A stretch of DNA of 64,000 bases from positions 1,674,001-1,738,000 of the forward strand of contig NZ_CP080409.1 in the NCBI RefSeq assembly GCF_019448235.1, read 5' to 3'. Shown here piece by piece: positions 32,861 through 40,912 of the stretch (position 1 is the stretch's first letter; each line of letters opens with the position of its first letter). The DNA is from Nocardioides panacisoli. GTDB taxonomy: Bacteria; Actinomycetota; Actinomycetes; Propionibacteriales; Nocardioidaceae. The notes beneath the pieces were generated by a model, which had not been told where the DNA came from, did no database searches, and was given only the letters and a program-made list of their open reading frames with translations. The translations under genes and the position numbers were made by a program.

Positions 32861-33862
32861 ATGGGTCGCCGCTACACCGAGCACGACGTGGAGCACTACG
32901 AGCGTCCGCGGCGACGCACCCGGCCCCGGACGAAGGACCGTCCCGCCCACGCCGACGCCCGCGAGGGCCTGGTGGTCGCCGTCGACCGCGGTCGCTACAC
33001 GACGCTGGTCGACGACGTGGTCGTCACCGCCATGAAGGCGCGCCCGCTGGGGCGCAAGGCCGTCGTCGTGGGCGACCACGTGCGGGTGGTCGGCGACGTC
33101 TCCGGCGCCGACGGCACCCTGGCGCGGATCGTCGAGGTGCAGCAGCGCCAGACCGTGCTGCGTCGCACCGCCGACGACGACGACCCGCACGAACGCGTCG
33201 TGGTCGCCAACGCCGACCAGCTCATGATCGTCACCGCGCTGGCCGACCCCGAGCCGCGGCACGGGCTCATCGACCGCGCCCTCGTGGCGGCGTACGACGC
33301 CGGCATCGAGCCGCTGCTGTGCCTGACCAAGTCCGACCTCGCCGACCCCGAGGAGCTGTTGGCGACCTACCGCGCGCTCGGGGTGCCGTCGGTGGTCACC
33401 CGGAGGGCCAGCGCCACCGATCGGACCATCCTCGGGGTCGAGGCGGTGCGCGAACGGTTGGTGGGGCGCACCAGCGTGCTGCTGGGCCACAGCGGGGTCG
33501 GCAAGTCCACGCTCTTCAACGCCCTGGTCCCCGAGGCGGACCGCGAGACCGGCGGCGTCAACGACGTGACCGGCCGGGGCCGCCACACCTCGACCTCGGC
33601 GGTGATGCTCGCACTGCCCGACGCGGCGGACTCGTGGCTGGTCGACACCCCCGGCATCCGCTCCTTCGGCCTCGCGCACGTCGAGCCCGGCGACCTCATC
33701 GGCGCGTTCCCCGACCTGGCCGAGCTCACCGTCGACTGCCCCCGCGGCTGCACCCACGGCGACGCCGAGCCCGAGTGCGGCCTCGACCTCGGCGGCGCCG
33801 ACCCCGAACGGATCGCGTCCTACCGACGCCTGCTCGCCGCCCGCACCGCCGCCGACCGCTGA
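32861..33862 (+). CDS. rsgA: ribosome small-subunit GTPase RsgA
   Basis: A 333-residue GTPase that assists late maturation of the 30S subunit. An OB domain (about 35-105) precedes a circularly permuted GTPase domain: G4 LCLTKSDLADP comes first, then G1 GHSGVGKSTLFNAL, G2 RGRHTSTSA and G3 DTPGIRSFGL. The C-terminal zinc domain has CPRGCTHGDAEPECGL, giving three Cys and one His. Members of the actinobacterial group carry the short basic N-terminus seen here. It lies 7 bases behind aroA in one operon. Confidence 0.95.
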   Translation: MGRRYTEHDVEHYERPRRRTRPRTKDRPAHADAREGLVVAVDRGRYTTLVDDVVVTAMKARPLGRKAVVVGDHVRVVGDVSGADGTLARIVEVQQRQTVLRRTADDDDPHERVVVANADQLMIVTALADPEPRHGLIDRALVAAYDAGIEPLLCLTKSDLADPEELLATYRALGVPSVVTRRASATDRTILGVEAVRERLVGRTSVLLGHSGVGKSTLFNALVPEADRETGGVNDVTGRGRHTSTSAVMLALPDAADSWLVDTPGIRSFGLAHVEPGDLIGAFPDLAELTVDCPRGCTHGDAEPECGLDLGGADPERIASYRRLLAARTAADR

Positions 33863-33866
33863 CCGG

Positions 33867-33915
33867 CACGATCGGGGAGGATCGCGCGCAGTGGGTTCAC
33901 GCAACCCTCCCCGGT
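33867..33915 (+). repeat. 49-base direct repeat, copy 1
   Basis: This copy covers the intergenic gap after rsgA and the last bases of the DUF559-type gene. It matches 34949-34997 at 47 of 49 positions. Its interior GGGGAGG and CCTCCCC halves, and GGGTT/AACCC within them, could fold as nested hairpins. Confidence 0.85.
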
Positions 33916-34868
33916 GATGACTCCTGGCAGTCGGCACACGGACGCAGCGCACCCTCCCAGCCGCGACGCCGCAGCAGCGCGGCGATCTTCGCCGCGGTGG
34001 CGCACGGCCGCGCGACGACCTGTGCGTATCCCAGGCGCACCGTGTCGGCACCGTCGAGCGCGGCGTCGAGGTCCCGCTCGAGGTCACGGTCGCGTGACTC
34101 GGCGGAGGAGTGGAACAACCGCCCGTCGAGCTCGACCACCTGCGTCCAGGCCGGTGAACGGCCCGCGTAGACCACGTCGCGCATCATGCGTCGGCCACCC
34201 GCGATCGCCGGGACCTGCCGTTGACCGCGCGGGAGGCCGTGGTCACGCTCCACCCGCCGCAGGTAGGCATGCTCGAGCACCGAGCACGTGCCCTCGGCGA
34301 CGTCGTCGAGCACCGCCAGGAGCCACGCTCGCCGGCGCAGTCGCGGCGTCGCGGAGGCCTGGCGCCGCAGGCGTGCGGCCGTCGTACGCCGCGCCCCGCA
34401 GGCGTCGGCGAGGACGGCGACGGCAGCCATGTCGGTCGCTGCACCTGCTGCGAGCGCGAGCACGGCGGCGTCGTACCGCATCCGCGGCGGCGACCGGTTC
34501 CACTGGACCCGGTCGTCGAGGTGGCGATCACGCCGAACCACCACTCCCTCGGGCGTGCGGATGCGTCGTCGATGGGCGACGACGACCTCCACCGGCCCCT
34601 CGGCGCCACCACGCGGGCCCGGCCCCTCATGGGCGCGGATCGCGGACCAGCCGGCCAGTGCCGCGGGCCAGCACGCCAGGACGGCGGCCCACGAACGCTG
34701 CTGCCAGGTGAGTGGACCGGTGTGGTCGACGTACACCCCGGGATGCACGACCACCCACTCACGGCGCCGCAGGCGGCGCGCGACGTCGCCGCCGTCCTCC
34801 CCGGCGGCCAGCACCTGACGGCGCGCGACGACCCCGTCCTGGCTCGCGAGCAGCTCGGCGACGTCCAT
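33897..34868 (-). CDS. AbiEi-like/DUF559 protein flanked by direct repeats
   Basis: A 323-residue protein common in Nocardioides-type genomes. Residues 1-65 look like the AbiEi N-terminal winged helix (QDGVVARRQVLAAGEDGGDVARRLRRREWVVVHPGVYVDHTG), and the C-terminal part (about 215-300) resembles a DUF559/Vsr-like restriction endonuclease fold (WTQVVELDGRLFHSSAESRDRDLERDLDAALDGADTVRLGY), where Glu and Asp are possible metal ligands. A toxin or antitoxin partner is not adjacent. The gene is enclosed by two 49-base direct repeats and sits between conserved core genes, which suggests acquisition as a unit. The function is unknown. TAGGAC lies 6 bases before the ATG. Confidence 0.78.
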   Translation of the reverse strand: MDVAELLASQDGVVARRQVLAAGEDGGDVARRLRRREWVVVHPGVYVDHTGPLTWQQRSWAAVLACWPAALAGWSAIRAHEGPGPRGGAEGPVEVVVAHRRRIRTPEGVVVRRDRHLDDRVQWNRSPPRMRYDAAVLALAAGAATDMAAVAVLADACGARRTTAARLRRQASATPRLRRRAWLLAVLDDVAEGTCSVLEHAYLRRVERDHGLPRGQRQVPAIAGGRRMMRDVVYAGRSPAWTQVVELDGRLFHSSAESRDRDLERDLDAALDGADTVRLGYAQVVARPCATAAKIAALLRRRGWEGALRPCADCQESSPGRVA

Positions 34869-34874
34869 GGCTCC

Positions 34875-34880
34875 GTCCTA
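34875..34880 (-). promoter_or_regulatory. -10 element (TAGGAC) of a leaderless promoter
   Basis: On the minus strand TAGGAC ends 6 bases before the ATG at 34868. Confidence 0.45.
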
Positions 34881-34948
34881 CCGCTCGCGGTGGACTCCAC
34901 CAAGGCACTCGGGGCGCTCCTGTGGAGAAGTCGGCGCCCGTCAGGACA

Positions 34949-34997
34949 CACGATCGGGGAGGATCGCGCGCAGTGGGTGCACGCAGCCCTCCCCGGT
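34949..34997 (+). repeat. 49-base direct repeat, copy 2
   Basis: Copy of 33867-33915 with two mismatches (T to G and A to G), 1082 bases away and in the same orientation. It ends 7 bases from the stop of the DUF2231-type gene, so it could also act as that gene's terminator. Confidence 0.85.
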
Positions 34998-35004
34998 CGA
35001 CGGA

Positions 35005-35463
35005 TCAGCCGGCGAAGCCGTCCCAGACGGCGCGGGCGCCGGAGTCGCCGGTGAGGACGACGAGGACGAGCACCGCGACCGCGTCGACGGCGAGGAGCGC
35101 TGCCAGCAGCCACCGGACCCAGCCGTCGCGTCGGTGCAACGCGGTGGTGATCACCGCGATGGCGGCGAAGGCCAGGCTCCACCACATCAGCAGCGCGCCG
35201 CGGTCCTCGTGGGTGTCGATCTTCTCGGTGACCGGCGCGCCGGGGTCGTTGAAGAAGTCGTTGGCCTCCCGGAAGCTGTCGCCTGAGAAGTAGGCGACCA
35301 GCACCGCGGCCGCCGCGACGAGCGCCAGCACCAGCGTGGGCCACCGCAGCCGGTCCCGGAGCGCGGGGACGAGGTAGGCCAGGGCCACCAGCGACGCGAT
35401 CGGTGCGAGCACCACCGCACCGTGGACGGCGAGCGGGTGCAGCGGCAGTCCGTTGATCTCCAT
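35005..35463 (-). CDS. DUF2231-type membrane protein
   Basis: A 152-residue protein with four membrane helices. The N-terminus MEINGLPLHPLAVHGAVVLAPIA has the conserved His residues seen in DUF2231 proteins, where they may bind haem or metal. An acidic loop (THEDRGALLMWW) lies between helices 2 and 3. The ATG at 35463 is 6 bases from a CACGCT hexamer; a longer in-frame reading would overlap the divergent hisN. No function is established. Confidence 0.78.
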   Translation of the reverse strand: MEINGLPLHPLAVHGAVVLAPIASLVALAYLVPALRDRLRWPTLVLALVAAAAVLVAYFSGDSFREANDFFNDPGAPVTEKIDTHEDRGALLMWWSLAFAAIAVITTALHRRDGWVRWLLAALLAVDAVAVLVLVVLTGDSGARAVWDGFAG

Positions 35464-35506
35464 GCCCCCAGCGTGCCCGATGTCGGCCGCGAAAGGCAGC
35501 AGGCAA

Positions 35507-35512
35507 TACCCT
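35507..35512 (+). promoter_or_regulatory. -10 element (TACCCT) of a leaderless promoter
   Basis: TACCCT ends 6 bases before the GTG of hisN at 35519; on the other strand CACGCT (35475-35470) has the same spacing to the DUF2231-type gene. Confidence 0.5.
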
Positions 35513-35518
35513 GACCGC

Positions 35519-36409
35519 GTGGCCACCGACTACACCGACGACCTCCGGCTGGCACACCTGCTGGCCGATGATGCCGACTCGCTCACCCAGGCTCGCTTCA
35601 AGGCGCTGGACCTGCACGTGATGAGCAAGCCGGACCTGACGCCGGTGACCGACGCCGACCAGGCGGTCGAGGAGTCGATCCGGCGCACGCTGTCCCGCGT
35701 CCGCACCCGCGACGCCGTCACCGGCGAGGAGCAGGGCAGCGCGGGCCACTCCCAGCGGCGCTGGATCATCGACCCGATCGACGGCACCAAGAACTTCGTC
35801 CGCGGCGTCCCCGTGTGGGCCACGCTCATCGCGCTCGCCGTGGAGGACGAGGTCGTCCTCAGCGTCGTATCCGCTCCCCTGCTGCAGCGCCGCTGGTGGG
35901 CCTCGGTCGGCGGCGGCGCATGGACGGGCAAGTCGCTGCTGAAGGCGACCGAGTGCCGCACCAGCGACGTACGCCGCCTCGAGGACGCCTCGCTGTCCTT
36001 CTCCTCGCTCAGCGGCTGGGAGGAACGCGGCCGCGGCGAGGACTTCCTCGCCCTGATGCGCAGCTGCTGGCGCACGCGCGCCTACGGCGACTTCTGGTCC
36101 TACATGCTGCTCGCGGAGGGGGCGGTCGACGTCGCCGCCGAGCCCGAGCTCGAGGTCTACGACATGGCGGCGCTGGACATCATCGTCCGCGAGGCCGGCG
36201 GCCAGTTCACCTCGCTGGAGGGGACGCCGGGCCCGTGGGGCGGCAACGCGCTGGCCACCAACGGCCACCTGCACGACGCCGCGCTGTCCTTCCTCGGCTC
36301 GCTGCCCGACGACAACCACGACGCCGACTGGCAGCCCTCCCGCGGCGGCACCGTCTCGGAGTTGAGACAGCGCCGCGAACCGGTGGCCGAGGACCCGCCC
36401 CCTGAGTAA
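35519..36409 (+). CDS. hisN: histidinol-phosphatase, inositol monophosphatase family
   Basis: A 296-residue phosphatase of the IMPase superfamily. The metal-binding motifs are VTGEEQG (Glu), DPIDGTKNF (two Asp) and EVYDMAALDIIVREAGG (Asp). In actinobacteria this gene group (Rv3137-like) removes phosphate from L-histidinol phosphate, the penultimate step of histidine synthesis; inositol-1-phosphatase is the alternative. The WSYMLLAEGAVDVAAEPEL segment favours HisN. GTG at 35519 lies 6 bases after TACCCT. Divergent from the DUF2231-type gene and followed 10 bases later by a CBS protein whose -10 element overlaps the hisN stop. Confidence 0.88.
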   Translation: MATDYTDDLRLAHLLADDADSLTQARFKALDLHVMSKPDLTPVTDADQAVEESIRRTLSRVRTRDAVTGEEQGSAGHSQRRWIIDPIDGTKNFVRGVPVWATLIALAVEDEVVLSVVSAPLLQRRWWASVGGGAWTGKSLLKATECRTSDVRRLEDASLSFSSLSGWEERGRGEDFLALMRSCWRTRAYGDFWSYMLLAEGAVDVAAEPELEVYDMAALDIIVREAGGQFTSLEGTPGPWGGNALATNGHLHDAALSFLGSLPDDNHDADWQPSRGGTVSELRQRREPVAEDPPPE

Positions 36410-36412
36410 TCT
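36407..36412 (+). promoter_or_regulatory. -10 element (TAATCT) of a near-leaderless promoter
   Basis: TAATCT begins with the TAA stop of hisN and ends 7 bases before the ATG at 36420. Confidence 0.45.
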
Positions 36413-36419
36413 GGGTCAC

Positions 36420-36851
36420 ATGCGCATCGGTGAGATCCTGCAGGCCAAGCAGACCCAGGGCGTCGTGACCATCACCCCCGAGGCCGGGGTCCGCGAGCTG
36501 ATCGCCATGCTCGCCGAGCACAACATCGGCGCCCTGATCGTCAGCCGCGACGGGGAGCACCTCGACGGCATCGTCAGTGAACGCGACGTGGTCCGGCACC
36601 TCCACCACGACGGCACCGTCATCAACAACACCGTCGGCGCGATCATGACCGACGTCGTCGAGACCTGCACCACCGACGACACCCTCGACGACGTCATGGG
36701 CTCGATGACACGGCGCCGCTTCCGCCACGTGCCGGTCGTCGAGGACGGCCTGGCCGTGGGCATCGTCAGCATCGGCGACCTGGTCAAGCACAAGATCGAG
36801 CAGCTCGAGTTCGAGCGCGACCAGCTCGACCACTACGTGCACCAGAGCTGA
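36420..36851 (+). CDS. two-CBS-domain protein
   Basis: A 143-residue protein of two CBS motifs (about 10-60 and 75-130), which pair to bind adenine nucleotides such as AMP, ATP or NAD. GIVSERDVVRHL and GIVSIGDLVKHKI mark the ends of the two motifs. It closely resembles the hypoxic response protein Hrp1 class and other stand-alone CBS proteins. No catalytic domain is attached, so it is likely to be a sensor or a regulator of another protein. It lies between hisN and a two-component system. Confidence 0.87.
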   Translation: MRIGEILQAKQTQGVVTITPEAGVRELIAMLAEHNIGALIVSRDGEHLDGIVSERDVVRHLHHDGTVINNTVGAIMTDVVETCTTDDTLDDVMGSMTRRRFRHVPVVEDGLAVGIVSIGDLVKHKIEQLEFERDQLDHYVHQS

Positions 36852-36902
36852 TCTGCACAGAACCTCCACACGTCGTACGCCGATCCTGCCGAGGTTCGCT
36901 CC

Positions 36903-36908
36903 TAACCT
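36903..36908 (+). promoter_or_regulatory. -10 element (TAACCT) of a leaderless promoter
   Basis: TAACCT ends 6 bases before the ATG at 36915. Confidence 0.55.
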
Positions 36909-36914
36909 GCTGCC

Positions 36915-37607
36915 ATGAGCAGCGCAGCACGACGGGTCCTCGTGGTCGAGGACGACCCCGTCATCAACCAGGCGGTCGCCGACCGCCTCGCCGCCGAGGG
37001 GTACGACGTCCACCGCGCCGTGGACGGTCCCGGCGCGGTCGCCGCGTGCCGTGAGCACCACCCGGACCTCGTCGTCCTCGACGTGATGCTGCCCGGGTTC
37101 GACGGGCACGAGGTCTGCCGTCGCATCCAGGCCGAACGTCCCGTGCCGGTGCTGATGCTCACCGCCCGCACCGACGAGGCCGACGTGCTGGTCGGCCTGG
37201 GGGTCGGTGCCGACGACTACCTCACCAAGCCCTTCCGGATGCGGGAGCTCGTGGCCCGCGTCGCGGCACTGCTGCGACGGGTCGAGCGCGCGGGCGTGCT
37301 CCAGCAGCAACGTTCACTGGTGCTGGGCGACGTGCACCTGGACGTGGCGGCGCGCCGTGTGTGGCGCGACGGCGTCGAGGTGCGGCTGACGCCGACCGAG
37401 TTCGACCTGCTGCAGTGCCTGGCGGCGTCCCCGGGCGCCGTGGTGTCGCGGGAGCGGTTGATGGCCGAGGTCTGGGGCTGGCAGGACGCGACCACGACCC
37501 GCACCGTCGACAGCCACGTCAAGGGGCTGCGGTCGAAGGTGGGCCACGACCGGATCCGCACCTCGCACGGCGTGGGCTACGCCCTGGAGACCGGGGACGC
37601 CACGTGA
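36915..37607 (+). CDS. OmpR/PhoB-family response regulator
   Basis: A 230-residue response regulator: receiver domain (about 1-120; acidic pair in VEDDP, phosphoacceptor Asp in LVVLDVMLPGFDG, and the Thr and Lys of LMLTART and LTKPF) and a C-terminal winged helix (about 130-228; LTPTEFDLLQCLAASPGAVVSRERLMAEVWG). It overlaps the kinase gene by 4 bases (GTGA). Its targets are unknown; autoregulation is common in the family. The kinase encoded next is an unusual fusion. Confidence 0.93.
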   Translation: MSSAARRVLVVEDDPVINQAVADRLAAEGYDVHRAVDGPGAVAACREHHPDLVVLDVMLPGFDGHEVCRRIQAERPVPVLMLTARTDEADVLVGLGVGADDYLTKPFRMRELVARVAALLRRVERAGVLQQQRSLVLGDVHLDVAARRVWRDGVEVRLTPTEFDLLQCLAASPGAVVSRERLMAEVWGWQDATTTRTVDSHVKGLRSKVGHDRIRTSHGVGYALETGDAT

Positions 37608-40177
37608 CGTCGACGCCCCTCGCCCCGCTGCGCTCGATCAAGCTCAAGCTGGGCCTCCTGGTGGCGGCGAGCGTCACCGTGGCGGCGCTGGTGGGCGTGC
37701 TGGGGCGCGCCAGCGGCGTACCGCTGTGGTTGGGCATCCCGGTCGCCATCGCCCTCGCGCTGGCGGTCACCCAGCTGCTCGCAGTGGGGATGGTGGCGCC
37801 GCTGCGGGAGATGACCGCCGCCGCGCGCCGCATGGCCACCGGCGACTACACGGTGCGGGTGACGGCCACCTCGCGGGACGAGGTCGGCGAACTGGCCCAC
37901 ACCTTCAACGCGATGGCCGCCGACCTCGCCGACGTCGACCGGCAACGCCGTGCCCTCGTGGCCAACGTGAGCCACGAGCTGCGGACGCCGCTGGCCGGCC
38001 TGCGTGCCCTGCTGGAGAACGTCGTGGACGGCGTCGACGACGGCGTCGACTCGGTGCCGGCCGCCCTGGCGCGCGCCGAGCGGATGTCGGACCTGGTCGA
38101 GGACCTGCTCGACCTGGCCCGGGAGGACGCGGGTCGCGCCGCCTTCTCGCCGCAACCGGTCCGGCTCGACGCCCTGGTCACGGACGCGGTCGAGGAGGTC
38201 TCCGCCCTCGGTCGCGACGTGGCCTTCGCCGTCGACGTCTCGCCGGACCTGGTCGTCCACGCCGACCCGGACCGACTGCGGCAGCTGGTGACCAACCTGC
38301 TCGACAACGCCTCCCGCCACAGTCCGAGCGACGGCACGGTCCACGTCGACGTCGAGACCTCCGACGAGCACTACCGACTCTCCGTGCACGACGAGGGTCC
38401 CGGCCTCCCCGCCGCGGACCGCGAGCGGGTCTTCGAGCCCTTCGGTACGGCGCGCACCGCCGGCACCACCGACGCCACCGGCGGGACCGGTCTCGGGCTG
38501 GCGATCGCACGGTGGGTCAGCGACCTGCACGGCGGCAGCATCGCGTTCCACGACCCCGCGACCGGCACGGGCGCCCTCGTCCGCGTCGACCTCCCCCTCC
38601 GTCCCACCGGCCGCCCCGGCCCCGTCCCCGACCACGAGGAGTCCCCCGTGCCCACCACTGCGTCCCCGCCACCACCGGCAGCACCGGAGCAGGCCGTCAC
38701 GCCGGTCGCCTCGCCCGGCCTGCTGGAGGACTTCTTCGGCTCGCTGTGGCCGGACCGGACCGCCGCCCGCCTCCCCGTCCTGCTGGCGGCCCTCGGCGTG
38801 GGTGTCCTGGCGGCGATCGTGCTGCCCTTCCGCGACGCCGGCGTGGGCACCACGCTGGTGCTGCTGGCCGCCGGCACTGCGATCCTGACGGCGAGCCGAC
38901 GCCGGCGCGAGCCCTTCACCCTGCTCTGCGCCGCCCTGTGCGTCCTCCTCGCGGTGGCCACCTCGGTCCGGGACGCGGACTGGGTCCTGGTGCTGTGCGT
39001 CCTGCTCGGTGGCCTGCTGACCGCGGTCGGCGTCGCCGGCGGACGCACCGTGTCCGGGTTCGCCGCAGCCGCGGTCGCGGTGCCGCTGGCCGGCGTACGT
39101 GGGCTCCCGTGGCTGGGCCGCACGCTGCGGGTGCTGACCGGCGGCGGCCACGGTGCGGCACTGCTGCGCACGACCGTCTGGTCGCTGCTGGCGCTGCTGG
39201 TCTTCGGCGCCCTCTTCGCCACCGCCGACGCGCTGCTCGCCGAGTGGGTGACCGCGCTGCTCCCCGACCTCTCCGCGCAGACGGTCGTCCTGCGTGCGTT
39301 CCTCACCGTCGCCGTGGGCGGCGTGGTGCTGGCGGCGTCGTACCTCGCCCTGAACCCGCCGGACGTCGACCGCATGCCGACCGACGTGCCGCCGGTGTCG
39401 CGGCGCTACGAGTGGCTGGTGCCGGTGATGGTCGTCAACGCCGTGTTCGCCGCCTTCCTGCTGGCCCAGGCGACCGTGGTGTTCGGCGGCCACGGCCACC
39501 TGCAGCGCACCACCGGCCTGACCTACGCCGAGTACGTGCACCAGGGGTTCGGCCAGCTCACCGTGGCGACGGCCCTGACGCTGCTGGTGACCTGGGCGGC
39601 GGCCCGCAAGGCTCCGCGGGGTACGGCGCCCGACCGCGGGTGGCTGCGCGGCGCGCTCGGCCTGCTGGGCGTGCAGACACTGGTCGTGGTCGCCTCGGCG
39701 CTGCACCGCATGGACCTCTACCAGGAGGCGTACGGCTTCACCGAGCTCCGCCTGCTGGTGACGGCCTTCGAGGGCTGGGTGGGGGTCCTGGTCGTCGCGA
39801 TGCTGGTCGCCGGGGTCGGGCTGCGCGCGCGGTGGCTCCCCCGTTTCGCCCTCGTCACCGGCACGGTCGCCCTGCTGGGGATCGTCGCCCTCAACCCCGA
39901 CGCCTGGATCGCCGAACGCAACCTCGACCGCTATGCCGAGACCGGCAGGGTCGACTGGCCCTACCTGCAGGGGCTCTCCCAGGACGCCGTCCCGACGCTG
40001 GTCGAGGAACTGCCCGACGACCTCGAGGACTGTGCCCTGGCCGGGCGGGTCCGTGATCGCGACGACTGGCTGGAGTGGAACCTCGGACGCAGCCGCGCCG
40101 CGGCGTACCTCCCCGCGACACGGCAGGTCGTGCCGGGCCGCGACAGCGACTGCCCCGACGGCACCGGGCTGCCGTAG
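37604..40177 (+). CDS. sensor histidine kinase fused to a DUF4153/DUF4173-type membrane domain
   Basis: An 857-residue fusion. Residues 1-70 give two membrane helices, HAMP is about 60-115, HisKA has [12 protein letters not shown] with phosphoacceptor His124, and the ATPase domain (about 230-335) ends in a Pro-rich linker. From about 370 on, ten or more hydrophobic helices follow (for example [20 protein letters not shown] and the [21 protein letters not shown] region), with a soluble C-terminal tail, resembling the DUF4153/DUF4173 family. The GTG at 38648 (residue 349) has GAGGAG 5 bases ahead, so a stand-alone second protein may also be made. GTG start overlaps the response regulator stop. 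Confidence 0.82.
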   Translation: MTSTPLAPLRSIKLKLGLLVAASVTVAALVGVLGRASGVPLWLGIPVAIALALAVTQLLAVGMVAPLREMTAAARRMATGDYTVRVTATSRDEVGELAHTFNAMAADLADVDRQRRALVANVSHELRTPLAGLRALLENVVDGVDDGVDSVPAALARAERMSDLVEDLLDLAREDAGRAAFSPQPVRLDALVTDAVEEVSALGRDVAFAVDVSPDLVVHADPDRLRQLVTNLLDNASRHSPSDGTVHVDVETSDEHYRLSVHDEGPGLPAADRERVFEPFGTARTAGTTDATGGTGLGLAIARWVSDLHGGSIAFHDPATGTGALVRVDLPLRPTGRPGPVPDHEESPVPTTASPPPPAAPEQAVTPVASPGLLEDFFGSLWPDRTAARLPVLLAALGVGVLAAIVLPFRDAGVGTTLVLLAAGTAILTASRRRREPFTLLCAALCVLLAVATSVRDADWVLVLCVLLGGLLTAVGVAGGRTVSGFAAAAVAVPLAGVRGLPWLGRTLRVLTGGGHGAALLRTTVWSLLALLVFGALFATADALLAEWVTALLPDLSAQTVVLRAFLTVAVGGVVLAASYLALNPPDVDRMPTDVPPVSRRYEWLVPVMVVNAVFAAFLLAQATVVFGGHGHLQRTTGLTYAEYVHQGFGQLTVATALTLLVTWAAARKAPRGTAPDRGWLRGALGLLGVQTLVVVASALHRMDLYQEAYGFTELRLLVTAFEGWVGVLVVAMLVAGVGLRARWLPRFALVTGTVALLGIVALNPDAWIAERNLDRYAETGRVDWPYLQGLSQDAVPTLVEELPDDLEDCALAGRVRDRDDWLEWNLGRSRAAAYLPATRQVVPGRDSDCPDGTGLP

Positions 40178-40180
40178 GGT
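40175..40180 (+). promoter_or_regulatory. -10 element (TAGGGT) of a near-leaderless promoter
   Basis: TAGGGT starts within the stop of the kinase gene and ends 7 bases before the ATG at 40188. Confidence 0.45.
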
Positions 40181-40187
40181 CGCGAGC

Positions 40188-40565
40188 ATGAGCAACCCGC
40201 AGAAGCCCGAGATCGAGTTCCCCGGTCTGGAGCCGCCGACCGACCTGGCGGTCACCGAGGTGACCGAGGGCGACGGCGCCGAGGCGCAGGCCGGCCACAC
40301 CGTCAGCGTGCACTACGTCGGCGTGGCGCACTCGACCGGCGAGGAGTTCGACGCCTCCTACAACCGCGGCCAGCCGTTGCAGTTCCAGCTCGGCGCCGGC
40401 CAGGTCATCGCCGGGTGGGACACCGGCGTGCAGGGCATGAAGGTCGGCGGCCGGCGGCAGCTGGTGATCCCGCCGCACCTGGGGTACGGCGACCGCGGCG
40501 CTCCCCCGGTCATCGCCGGCGGCGAGACGCTGATCTTCGTCGTGGACCTGGTCGACGTCCGCTAG
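40188..40565 (+). CDS. FKBP-type peptidyl-prolyl isomerase
   Basis: A 125-residue single-domain FKBP that catalyses cis-trans isomerisation of prolyl bonds. Motifs VHYVGVAHSTGEEFDASY, FQLGAGQVIAGWDTGVQGMKVGGRR and PPHLGYGDRG are fully conserved; the substrate pocket residues (Tyr, Phe, Asp, Trp, Tyr) are present. No signal peptide is seen, so it acts in the cytoplasm. The gene is monocistronic and is followed by a three-unit 18-base tandem repeat. Confidence 0.93.
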   Translation: MSNPQKPEIEFPGLEPPTDLAVTEVTEGDGAEAQAGHTVSVHYVGVAHSTGEEFDASYNRGQPLQFQLGAGQVIAGWDTGVQGMKVGGRRQLVIPPHLGYGDRGAPPVIAGGETLIFVVDLVDVR

Positions 40566-40578
40566 GTCTCGACAGGCT

Positions 40579-40632
40579 CGACCAACGGGCTCGGCCCGAC
40601 CAATGGGCTCGGCCCGACCAACGGGCTCGGCG
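40579..40632 (+). repeat. three tandem 18-base units after the FKBP gene
   Basis: CGACCAACGGGCTCGGCC occurs three times in a row, the second with one change and the third with a changed last position. GGTCTCGACAGGCTCGAC precedes it at 40565, a sequence of the type often found dispersed in intergenic regions of Nocardioides and related genera. It fills most of the gap 40566-40656. Confidence 0.7.
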
Positions 40633-40656
40633 CGGCCGCCGGGGACGACGCGGTCG

Positions 40657-40878
40657 CTACTCCCCGGCGACGCGTGCGGCCTCGGTGGCGACCTTCACCA
40701 CGTCGCCCACCTGGAGCTGGCGGCTGCGGCGCGTCTCGACCTCGTCGTTGACGCGCACCATGCCACCGGCCAGCAACGGCTTGGCCTCCGATCCGGACTC
40801 GACCAGGTTGGCGAGCTTGAGGAACTGGCCGAGCTTGATGCTGCCGTCGGAGATCGGGACGTCCACGGGTTCGAGCAT
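40657..40878 (-). CDS. S4-domain RNA-binding protein
   Basis: A 73-residue protein consisting of one S4 RNA-binding domain: IKLGQFLKLANLVESGSEAKPLL, then MVRVNDEVETRRSRQLQVGDVV. It resembles the YbcJ/RqcP-type small S4 proteins that bind structured RNA or ribosomes. TAGGAT lies 6 bases before the ATG, so a leaderless transcript is likely. Its specific RNA target is unknown. Confidence 0.88.
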   Translation of the reverse strand: MLEPVDVPISDGSIKLGQFLKLANLVESGSEAKPLLAGGMVRVNDEVETRRSRQLQVGDVVKVATEAARVAGE

Positions 40879-40884
40879 GCCCCC

Positions 40885-40890
40885 ATCCTA
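40885..40890 (-). promoter_or_regulatory. -10 element (TAGGAT) of a leaderless promoter
   Basis: On the minus strand TAGGAT ends 6 bases before the ATG at 40878. Confidence 0.5.
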
Positions 40891-40912
40891 GGTCCGGGCC
40901 TCCGGTCGCGAC

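Noticed and set aside
33867..34997. Attachment sites of an integrated element at the 49-base repeats
   Set aside because: No integrase, excisionase or transfer gene lies between the repeats and only one gene is enclosed; a cassette or recombination event is a weaker but sufficient reading.
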